A stretch of DNA of 64,000 nt from Phytophthora colocasiae (taxonomy: Eukaryota; Oomycota; Peronosporomycetes; Peronosporales; Peronosporaceae): NCBI GenBank assembly GCA_018806915.1, contig JAGKQI010000101.1, positions 1,674,001-1,738,000 on the forward strand, given 5' to 3'. This document shows, one piece after another, positions 55,417 through 64,000 of this stretch. Within the stretch, counting starts at the first letter, position 1, and each line of letters opens with the position of its first letter. Under the pieces are notes generated by a model, which did no database searches, had not been told where the DNA came from, and worked only from the letters and a program-made list of their open reading frames with translations. The translations under genes and the position numbers were made by a program.

Positions 55417-57616
55417 GATCACTGCAGATATGGGTGGATATTTCTCTATCACGCTTCGAGTGTATACAGTATACTCAGTCCAAGTCAAAGTGTGATCTGC
55501 TGATGATCAGCGTCGACAGATATTCTTGAGGTCGAAAGACTGTGATCCTCGATGGAGAGGTACACGTGACACCCCAGGAGTGAAGATCACCGAGGATCCA
55601 GTCGATTCGGCAGTCATGAGGAGGAGACCAACTAGGATTGCTGACGATCTTGAGTTTAAGTGTGATCCACGGAGGCAGTCATGTTTAAGCGATAGGCGGT
55701 GGGGTGGAGTTCACGTCAGTGAAGATCATCAGCTCGAACTAAGTGTAATTGGCCGACGCGATGTGAAGATCGGCGAAGATTGACTGAGAATGGTGAACGG
55801 AGACCGGTGATCTTACATTATGCCTCTAAGAGCAAGGATCGATGCTCGCTAACTGTGGCACGGGTTCGCGAGCGGATATCACGGTTAATCAAGTGTAATC
55901 TGTGGTAGTGGAGTGGTGATTGACAATAATCAAGTCATATCGAGTGGCAAGAAGGAAGGAGCAAGGGTGTTGCCACGTGATCGGCTATGGCATGGTCCTA
56001 GGTGGATACGATCTTGGCTCACGGTCCAGCCCGACGCTCGCGACCCTCCATTGGCCTGATCCTGATTCCCTGGAGGACGACCAAGCGGGATCACGCGCCG
56101 ATCACCTCCGACTAAGTACAATATCGGTTCCCGATTGACTCACGGCTCGACCCGAAACTTTGGACACCTCCGTTGGCCTGATCCTGACTCCCCAGACAAA
56201 GACAAAGCGAGATCACGGGGCGATCACATCCCGGTTAAGTGCGAGATCACGTCCCGGTTAAGTACGAGATCAGCTCCCGATCAGGGTTAGGGGAACCAAG
56301 CTAGGGATCAGCTATGTAGCCAGTGTCATGTGATCGTAGGATAGTAAATCAGGATGGGACCAGTAGGCATAGGAATAACCATAAACAGAATCGAATTTGC
56401 CCTGAACCACTCAAGTGTCTTCGCTACGCCTGGAACCGGGAACTACATTGGCCCTACAAGCGTCGAGAAGGTAAGGATACGTGACCTAGTATAGCGGTTA
56501 AGACTGGACAATATATTGGCCAGCTTTGCCCTATCTAGTGAACTATCCTTTAAGTGCATACCTCGGATCGGAAGGAGTTGGTTGTTTAGCCTGACGATCC
56601 CGTCGAATCTCACCCCCTCAAGACCCCCGCTAAAGGAAGCGGCAAGCAACGGAAAGGAAGGGACCAGATCCCGAATATTGGATTATTGGAAGACCTGGAT
56701 CAAGGACCAGGCACCCGGATCAAGGCTCGAGGACTCGCCTACGACCGGGATCAAGTACCCCGAGGTGGAGTGAAGAACTTCCACGCTACCTCAAATCCCT
56801 GCGTCACACAAGACTTTCTTCCGACCTACAAGACACCTTCAGAAGTCACCTGGAAGAGCGTAACCCGCCTACCGACGGGTACACAAGGTGAAACTACACA
56901 CAGCTAGATCACGGATCATCGGGGGACCCCCTCCGTTAGTCGGTACCCAAACCAAGAAACTTACCCGAATCCAGTGACCGAATATGGACTCCCCGTATGT
57001 AAACTAAGTTGTCGTGAGTAGATATTACTACATCGCTAGCTAAACGATATGTCCACTACGTAGTTAATCAACTTCTTCTTCTTCTTCTGGTACGATCGCT
57101 AAAATCGTTATCCCACGTCGATTAATGTTTTAGTCAAAAGCTACTTGTATGATATCTTCTCAATTAAAAAAAGTGCTCACTGGTGCGTTTGCTTGGCACC
57201 GTAGCTCTATTGGTCTATTGCTACATTTATGCTACAGCACCCCGCCAACAAATACGGTGCACTCGCATGTGATTTACCTGTGTGGTAGTACAACTGAGTA
57301 CTAGTAAGTACTGTAACAGGATTAGTGCGCATCTTGAAGAGACAACGGCCAATGATATCGGACGGGTGAATGTAGCTGCCGTGAATGATCGAAGAACGCC
57401 ACAAGTTGAAGTTGGCCTTGATGGACGAACGCTAGACAATCGGGACGAAGGAGAAATAACGACTTCGGCTCACCCCGATGACGGTGATTGGCAGACGACG
57501 TCGCAAACGATGACAATTACTGGAAACGACGAAGATCTGGGTGGTTCCGACGTGGATCTCAGTCAGCCTCTTCGCATGTGGAAACGAACGATGAACGGAA
57601 GCAAGGAATCGAGTCT
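55417..57616. other. Repeat-like region without genes
   Basis: This 2.2-kb stretch is rich in CGATCAC/GATCACG words. It includes an imperfect duplication of about 120 bp (56014-56130 against 56138-56255, both with TTGGCCTGATCCTGA), a shorter GCGAGATCACGTCCCGGTTA tandem at about 56230-56270, and a (CTT)n run at about 57071. It may be part of a long terminal repeat of the gypsy element that follows, but LTR ends could not be fixed. Confidence 0.4.
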
Positions 57617-57775
57617 CAGTCTGGAATTTGCAACGACAACGACAGTCTGGAATTTGCAACGACAACGACAGTCTGGAATTTGCAACGACAACGACAGTCT
57701 GGAATTTGCAACGACAACGACAGTCTGAAATTTGCAACGACAACGACAGTCTAGAATTTGCTCGACAGCGAGAGC
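57617..57775 (+). repeat. 26-bp tandem repeat, about five copies
   Basis: The unit GGAATTTGCAACGACAACGA plus CAGTCT is repeated about five times with one or two substitutions in the last copies, followed by a partial sixth. The 26-bp period is not a multiple of 3 and reads open in several frames. It lies in the presumed leader of the gypsy element. Confidence 0.85.
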
Positions 57776-58624
57776 ATCGAATTGACGTTGACGGAGAGAG
57801 GCCCCGACGGTGACAATTGCTGTAGTCGGCCGAAGGCACACTAGTGAAATTACCCCGACACTGAGTCGACGAGCAACAAGAACGGACGTTGAGTGTTGTC
57901 GGTGACGACCGATTGACTGACGGACGGACGGACGGACGAACGAGTAAGGACGAAGGTAAGTAGGAGAGAGCGGGAGTAGAACGAACGGATTGAACTGGTA
58001 GCTTAGGACGACAACCGAGTGGAGGCTGATACGATCGAGACTTGGACGGGAACCCCTGTGCGTGAAGTTGGTACTAGTAGCGACACCAGCGAGGAGCTCC
58101 AAGGAAGATCATTAGTGCTGACGATACGAGGGAGTTGTTCGAAGTGAACGATTGATTGAACGATTGACGGACGAACGATTGAACGAACGGACGGACGAAC
58201 GTAAAGGGTGAAAACTCTATTACATTTGAATACAAATAGGAACGAAGTTCCGGCGCAGGTGACTGAGCCAGCAGAGTGTTGTTGTTATTGATCGTGAACT
58301 AGCCCTAAAACAAGAACCCGGCGAGACAAACGTAGATAAGTACTGTCAGCCATACGATCCGCTAGCGAACAGGCGTATTGGGTTCGTCACATGGTGGTCA
58401 TACAGGGGCTACTAACGGAAAAACGTGAGCTACGAAAGAAACGACGCACGATGGGAACGAGAACGGCAACAGTTATGGCTACTGCGAAAACTGTTCGAAC
58501 GACGCGAAGCAGAATACAATCGAAGTCGAAGAGAAGACTGAAGATAATGACGTTGACGATGGGACCTCGACGCCACTGGGTGTTGATCAGCCGCGGAACA
58601 ATGAGGCATCAGGAACTGAGATGA
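57776..58624. other. Leader region of the gypsy element
   Basis: The region shows GACG/AACG-type low complexity at about 57910-57950 and 58140-58200. From about 58430 one frame reads as an acidic Gag-like N-terminus ending TEMSDRSY just before the long frame opens at 58625. A one-base frame change probably separates them. Confidence 0.4.
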
Positions 58625-60763
58625 GTGATAGATCCTACCAGTGATGCCGCTACGGAACCGTACGAGGAGCTATCCGACAACACTCAGGAACCCACGGAGG
58701 CAGAAATCGTCAACCTGACGCGTACAATGAGAAAGTTAGCCGCCAGAACCGGAACGGGAACGAAGGTTTCCACCAGGTTGAAGAAATTGGCAACTGACCT
58801 GCAACAAGTAACCGCGGAATTGAGTAACTCAGGAGCCGAAGCACTTGATGAAGGTGACGTGTCGAACGATGGCGAGCTTGAACGAAAACCACCAAGGCGA
58901 CGCGTAAAGCACGGTGAATCTGGAGTATTTGATCGAGCTAACCAACGTGACGAAAGGGACGACCCGGATTCTGAACGCCCAAGTAGTGACTCTGACCTGG
59001 AAGAACGACCCCGACGACATGCGGCGAGGTCGCAGGGACAGAGGCGACGTCAACAAGTGAAGAACTTAGCCACCCGAAGACGGAATAATGACGATAACGA
59101 ACGAAGGCCACGAGGACGTGAACGGAGCCGTGAACGCCGACGAAGAAGTGAATCACGCAGGAGAGATCGCCACCACCGGGAACTACGAGAGGAACGACCT
59201 CAACGACACCGACAACAAGGAGCCCCACCAGGAAGAGACTCACCCGATGGAAATGGTAGCTCGAGCGATGACGGTGCTGATGACGAGCGACGGGGCCGAC
59301 GTGAACGGAGTAGCAGCCGAAGCAGTAGCTCTGAAAGCCAGGATAGTTCCAATGAGTCTAGCGACTCACGTGATTCGGAACGTGACGGTCGGCGAGAACC
59401 CCGAAGACACGGTAGGCGACGTGGACACCATGAACGACGGCGACACCATGGAAGACGAGAACCACGGCACCATGATGAATCACGACGACGACGAGTGAGG
59501 AACATCAAGGACTTAGAACTTCCGAGCTTTACACCGACGCCACGAGCATCAGTATCGACGTGGGTAGATCGAATTGACTTGGCACTGAAGGGAGCCAAAG
59601 AATCGGGGCGAGGCGAATGGTCTGACCACTCCTTGTACTTCATCCTTGGGAATAAATTGATGGAGAGCGCGGCGAGATGGTGGGTGAATATGGATAGAAG
59701 ACTGCACCGTCGAGACCGCACTTGGACGAAATTGAAAGTGGCCTTGTTGCGACGATACGGACCTCGTGTGGATAAGTCTGCTGCTGAAGCTCGAGTAAAT
59801 GCACGATGCCGATTCCACCAGGAACCATATGCGGATTTCGCGGCAGGGTTGCGTGAAGCGGCCGACAGGAATGAAGTCAGCGAACGAGTGTTTCTGGCGC
59901 AGTTCTATCGATGCATTGATCGGACAGTAAGACAACTGGTCAAACAACCACCGGTACCTCGAACCTTGGAAGAAGCTGTGGAAAAAGCAATCGAAATTGA
60001 CGACCCGATGGATTATGTGGCTGGAAATCAGCTAGCGACGCAAACTCAATACCGACCACCAGCAGGAAGCGAAGGTCGCATGGTAGTGATCCCGGGAGTT
60101 GGTACGTTGACGTTGCCGACAGAAGGAAGTGAGAAAGACGTGGAAAGTAGCAAAGCGACGGCGGAAACCACGGATGCTCTTGCTATCTGTAACAACCAAC
60201 AGGGCGTGTACAACTGGCCAGCTGGAGTATTTGAACTTCCACCAGGGCAAAAGTGGAATGGACGATTCTGGGCGCCGACTGGCAACAGTGGAAAGAAACG
60301 AGCTGAGAAAAAGAAAGGTAAACAGAAGTCCAAGGTGGATGCGCCGTTAGCCAAAGAACGGAAGAAAATGAAACGTGAGATGCTGGACACAAGTAGTGAA
60401 GATGAACCCGACGAGAAGCGAACGAAGCGACAGAAGACGAGGACGATTCCACCTACTGCAGCCGTGAAGCGGACATCAGCAGAAGATCAACCCTACGGAA
60501 CAACCCGAATAGTGGAGGCACATTCATCGACGTATGGAAGACAAGGACGAAGTGATAACACCAATCGACCATGTTTTCATTGCGGACAGAATAGTCACTG
60601 GTCATCGCAGTGCCCAAATGAACCGAAGTGTTTCGCGTGCTACAAGAGAGGACACTTCGCGAGAGATTGCCCTAACGAAGACGCCAAGAAACGCAACGAC
60701 GAGTACTTGCAGAAGCGCGCCGAAGAAACAAAGAAGGCGTCGGGAAACGATACCCGGGCGTAG
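58625..60763 (+). CDS. Ty3/gypsy-type Gag polyprotein
   Basis: This 712-aa frame opens at 58625 right after a stop; no ATG is at its start, so the true N-terminus probably lies upstream in another frame. Residues 110-290 are an Arg/Asp/Glu-rich, disordered region. A retrotransposon gag domain follows, from DLELPSFTPTPRASVSTWVD to VEKAIEIDDPMDYV, with ARWWVNMDRR and FHQEPYADFAAGLREAADR. A basic linker precedes two CCHC zinc knuckles, CFHCGQNSHWSSQC (Cys650) and CFACYKRGHFARDC (from Cys669). The end overlaps the pol frame at a GGGAAAC site. Confidence 0.85.
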   Translation: MIDPTSDAATEPYEELSDNTQEPTEAEIVNLTRTMRKLAARTGTGTKVSTRLKKLATDLQQVTAELSNSGAEALDEGDVSNDGELERKPPRRRVKHGESGVFDRANQRDERDDPDSERPSSDSDLEERPRRHAARSQGQRRRQQVKNLATRRRNNDDNERRPRGRERSRERRRRSESRRRDRHHRELREERPQRHRQQGAPPGRDSPDGNGSSSDDGADDERRGRRERSSSRSSSSESQDSSNESSDSRDSERDGRREPRRHGRRRGHHERRRHHGRREPRHHDESRRRRVRNIKDLELPSFTPTPRASVSTWVDRIDLALKGAKESGRGEWSDHSLYFILGNKLMESAARWWVNMDRRLHRRDRTWTKLKVALLRRYGPRVDKSAAEARVNARCRFHQEPYADFAAGLREAADRNEVSERVFLAQFYRCIDRTVRQLVKQPPVPRTLEEAVEKAIEIDDPMDYVAGNQLATQTQYRPPAGSEGRMVVIPGVGTLTLPTEGSEKDVESSKATAETTDALAICNNQQGVYNWPAGVFELPPGQKWNGRFWAPTGNSGKKRAEKKKGKQKSKVDAPLAKERKKMKREMLDTSSEDEPDEKRTKRQKTRTIPPTAAVKRTSAEDQPYGTTRIVEAHSSTYGRQGRSDNTNRPCFHCGQNSHWSSQCPNEPKCFACYKRGHFARDCPNEDAKKRNDEYLQKRAEETKKASGNDTRA
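60742..60748 (+). promoter_or_regulatory. Candidate -1 ribosomal frameshift site GGGAAAC
   Basis: The heptamer sits in the exact X-XXY-YYZ phase of the Gag frame (TCG GGA AAC). The Gag stop is 12 nt further on. A -1 shift leads into the frame that stays open from 60748 to 61629. A short possible stem (CGGA ... TCCG) lies just downstream. Confidence 0.6.
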
Positions 60764-61629
60764 TAGCGGAGGTACGACGTCCGGTAAACCGAGAGACTCT
60801 CCGACAACGAGATGGTGATGACGGTGGTGTGCCCAAGAGACACGAGCTGCCGGAGATAACGTCTCAAGATGATGGTGTGGTACGAACGATGGAGCAACTG
60901 AAGAATGAAGGTGAGGAACGCGATGGGGATCGAGCAGCGATCTATGTGGCTACGGTACGACCTGCTATGGCAACGAAGAAATTCAGACGAATACGACTAG
61001 AGGAACTGTCGGAGGTTGAGACCCCTGGTGCGAACGAAAACGGCATTAGTTCGAGTATGGAGGCCGGGAATCCCGTGGATATGAGGATGACGACGGAGCT
61101 TAACAACGAACGAACTTTGGAACTGGTCTCGACAACAGCAGTGAACGGATCAACCGCTGAAGAAGGCGCGAACAGTGCAGCTGAAGGCAGTCCTGGTACG
61201 GACGGAGTTGAAGCTGGAGAAGGCGCGTGCGAACCCAGTGACGACCAGACTACTACCAGTGGTGAAGTCGCTACTGGAGAAGGCGAGACGGAACCGGAGC
61301 CGGATGGAGAAGAAAGAGCGATGAAGCGACGACGGGTGACTGCTGAACGACGGTTGCAACGACGACTCGCGCGACGAACCGCTCGACAACGACGACGGGA
61401 GAAGCAGAACCTCCAGCGAGAATGTAAACAACGCGAGAATAGTCGACGCGAACGACTAATTCAGGCACGACGAAATGATGCACACACAGCGTTGCAGAAA
61501 TTGGCGGAGAGACGACGCGAACGGAGAGCGAATCCTTTGTCGACCGGAATCCATGAAACGTGTAGTGGGTCGTGGTGTGAAAGCCCAACCATGCCCACGC
61601 AATGCAGTCGGGTACGACAACAATGTTGA
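60748..61629 (+). pseudogene. Gypsy pol-frame remnant (pre-protease region)
   Basis: Continuing in the -1 frame after the slippery site there are about 290 residues: an acidic, Thr/Gly-rich part and then an Arg-rich part (RRRVTAERRLQRRLARRTAR). No protease DTG/DSG motif or reverse transcriptase is reached before the frame ends near 61629. Sequence after about 61550 appears unrelated, so the element is truncated here. Confidence 0.55.
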
Positions 61630-61940
61630 CCGGCATCATGTGGTTGTAGTCAGCCACATTGATGTGGCTCAGAGGACAATGGCGTTGAAGTTGAGCACCT
61701 ACTGTTAAGTCATTGTGGTTTAACGCTCTACCGGCTGTTCTCCTGAGTTGTTCGTCTACCCAAGCTGGCACAGTTGAAGTTTTATCGTATAGAATACCAT
61801 CACTAGGACGCTGGTGATGGTAGTGTAGCGTAGCAAGTCGGGATACATGTTTTAGTTTTCTCAGTTTCATTTTTGACAGCTCGTCGACAGCTCAATACAC
61901 TCGGCGATAATACTTTACAGGAAGTGCCAGCTTCTTTCGA
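61630..61940. other. Junction between two gypsy fragments
   Basis: This 311-bp stretch joins the broken first element and the second. A minus-strand open frame (61271-61870, reading WVDEQLRRTAGRALNHNDLT) crosses it, but no family is recognised. Confidence 0.3.
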
Positions 61941-64000
61941 GTGTCTTTGGGTTTTCGAGCGCTACCTACTACAAAGAATTCTTTAGCAGTTAAGGCCAAA
62001 GATGACAAGAACAACACGCAACACCCCGACTCTTCCGACACCAGCAACGGCAGGTTCTTCTGGAAGTTCGACTGTACCGATGGCTTTGTTCATGCCACTC
62101 GCTGCTCCGCAGTTGAAGAGCACTTCGCATGCCGCCTTAGTGCGGTGGCGGAAACTTCGACGCGAGTACGAGGACGAGGTGGCGATGAGATGCAATAACG
62201 ACACGGATAAAAATGGCGGAGGTGCTTGTCAGTGTGAAGAAGTCGTTCGACAAGCGACTTCTTGGAGTTTGGTGTGACTTCGACTGGAATGTCAACGTTG
62301 ATACCGTCAGTGATGATTTCATCCTGACAAAAATTGACGAAATCATTTCGTCAGTCAAGAACAACTCTGTTCCAGACGTCGCGACTGTGTTCAAGGAAAA
62401 TGTAACTATCGACATGACCGAGAGCGACGTAAAAGAGCGCATAATGCAATTTTTGCTCGAAGCAGAGAATTCATAGAGGAACAAGGTTGGCAAGAGTTTT
62501 TCACCGGAAACGAAGGCTCCGTCTGAAGTGCAAGTTATTGATGGAGTCACTCCAACCGCGCAGCTTGCGTGACGAGGTGACAACCACAGTCAAGTATCAG
62601 GCTAGAGTGGCCAAGGATTGTGAGAAGGAGCTGTTCAAGCTCATACTGGCGAAAGCATTTGAACAGGACCGTGACTTTCAGCGTCGTAAACGCTCACGGA
62701 CGAAAGACCAGAGCGACCGCAAGAGGAAAGACAACACGAACGACAGTGAATCGCCCCAACCTCGGCTTAAACACCGGAAAGTGGAAAAGTTTAACGGCAA
62801 ACAGCCCGCTAAGGCTGCTTCCTGGAAGCAGAATAATGGGAAGGCAGTAGACTCTAAGCCGCCAACCGGTGGGTGCCTCAAATGTAAAGGGGACCACTGG
62901 CTCACTCGGTGTCCAAGTGCAACTGAAGACGAGAAGAAAGTTCTTTTGCGTGAGATGCATGAACGCCGCGACAGTAATAAAGGCTCGAAACGCCCCAAGA
63001 CTGAGGCGTGAAGGTTGAAGCGCATCAAGGACTGTCTCTGAACACGACAAGATTATTGTCCTCGAAGAGAGACTGTCCATGCCCCTATTGCGCGGATACT
63101 GGGGCCGAAAAGAGCATCATCAGTGCTCGCAATTTGATGGAGCTTCAGAAGTTGGGTGGTCTTGTGAAACCACCACGCTGACTAAACCCACTATTTGCAA
63201 GACTGTGGGCGGGCACACGATTCAATCCAAGGAATCTGTGCAATTACAGATCATGATCCATACTGCGGCTGGGCCTGTGAGACCCGTTAAACCGTATGAG
63301 GTTCTAGTGATTCAGGAGAATGAAGATGAGTTTATCGTGGGCGAGGATATACTTAACGATTTGGGTATCAGCATCGATAGGCAGCTGGAGCAGTTAGCTG
63401 AACAAACCTCAGCGAATGACGACGATCCTATAACAGTTGAAAACGACTTCTGCAGTGGTTGCACACCTGACCGAGAGGTCCGTCAGGCTGTTGAAGGAAT
63501 GATTGCTACAGCTCTTGAGAATGGTTTCCCGGTCGAAAAGGAAGACAAACTGCGCACAATTGTCTACATGTACGATATTTGGAGGCTTGTCTTGGACCAG
63601 ATCCACCGGCAAAGGTGCCACCACTCGAAATACGATTGAAGAAGGGCTCTACCCCATTTCTGATGCAAGCCGAGAGCGTATCCACTTCACATAAGAAAGT
63701 TTCTACGGGAGTTTAATGAGGAGCTAGTACGATTGGGGTGGGCAGGTACGAAAATTCCTCAAGTCGATGGGCCTGTCCAGCGTTGCTCGTCAAGAAGCCT
63801 GGCAAAGGGTGAGCTACGACAGACAAGTGACTATCGACCGCTGAATGCCATGACGGAACCCATTGCAGGCGTGATGCCTATCTTACAGGTGATTACAGAG
63901 CACGTGAAAGACATGCTGTTCTTCGGTTTATTCGACTTCAAAAGGATTTTGGCAGCTTCCGTTGGCAAAGGCAAGTCAGGAATTGCTGAGTTACATGACA
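61941..64000 (+). mobile_element. Second, decayed Ty3/gypsy element, cut by window edge
   Basis: The order is Gag, zinc knuckle, protease, reverse transcriptase, broken by frameshifts and stops. 62002-62476 holds Gag pieces (AALVRWRKLRREYEDEV, then EIISSVKNNSVPDVATVFKE and DMTESDVKERIMQFL). 62487-63011 ends with one CCHC knuckle, CLKCKGDHWLTRC. At about 63096 CADTGAEKSIISARNL is the aspartic protease active site; a frame change then leads to GEDILNDLGI. At about 63820-63970 SDYRPLNAMTEPIAGVMPIL and FFGLFDFKRI mark the start of the reverse transcriptase. The first element lacks this single-knuckle layout, so the two belong to different families. Confidence 0.85.

Noticed and set aside
57617..57775. 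Regular repeats as a possible CRISPR array
   Set aside because: Units abut directly with no spacers and the context is a eukaryotic retrotransposon.
61271..61870. 199-aa minus-strand open frame across the break of the first gypsy element
   Set aside because: Half lies over the antisense of the pol frame; the rest is unrecognised. Not strong enough to call a gene.
1..64000. RXLR or Crinkler effector genes
   Set aside because: No frame with a signal peptide followed by RXLR-EER or LFLAK was found.

Overview
The window looks like nuclear DNA of an oomycete, most likely a Phytophthora-like member of the Peronosporales. This is an inference. It rests on compact eukaryotic genes with short GT-AG introns (about 49-92 bp), very tight intergenic spacing, a secreted Kazal-type inhibitor, and a mosaic of gene-dense blocks and repeat-rich, gene-poor blocks. 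Exon models were made by hand from splice signals, phase agreement and protein family conservation. No search was run.

Gene-dense block 1 (1-17.7 kb): the 5' part of a P4 phospholipid flippase (minus, running off the left edge); the SYF1/XAB2 splicing factor; an IQ-motif protein; a large GRAM-myotubularin phosphatase; a small basic protein with two RPA32-binding-like motifs (minus); a TrhO/TSTD2-type rhodanese protein (minus) divergent from a DONSON-like replication protein; and an unrecognised serine/asparagine-rich protein. The region from 17.7 to 20.1 kb carries two adjacent non-autonomous DNA transposons, one mariner-like and one hAT-like.

Gene-dense block 2 (20.1-36.2 kb): a tail-anchored acidic-repeat protein; a PPP2R3C-like PP2A B'' subunit divergent from a protein with hnRNP-Q acidic-domain-like modules; glutaryl-CoA dehydrogenase (9 exons) divergent from gamma-adaptin; protein prenyltransferase alpha; a four-helix membrane protein; and a Na+/phosphate cotransporter.

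The 36.2-42.4 kb stretch is gene-poor and holds one TIR element with a degraded helix-turn-helix ORF. A plasma-membrane-type Ca2+-ATPase (42.4-45.6 kb, with one frameshift near its end) and a secreted Kazal inhibitor follow. From 46.2 kb to the end the window is mostly repeats: a long foldback hairpin, a LINE remnant, a possible solo LTR, inverted repeats, a decayed hAT transposase and two Ty3/gypsy fragments. A shortened MOSC gene, a chromodomain ORF and an F-box-like gene lie among them.

The most striking signals are four. There is an in-phase GGGAAAC slippery heptamer at the gag/pol overlap of the first gypsy element. The motif ATGGCTACATTT recurs 21-34 nt upstream of three start codons. 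One protein has duplicated RPA-binding-like helices. Finally, the DNA transposons have clean ends and target duplications. I found no defence island, CRISPR array or clearly new multi-gene system.
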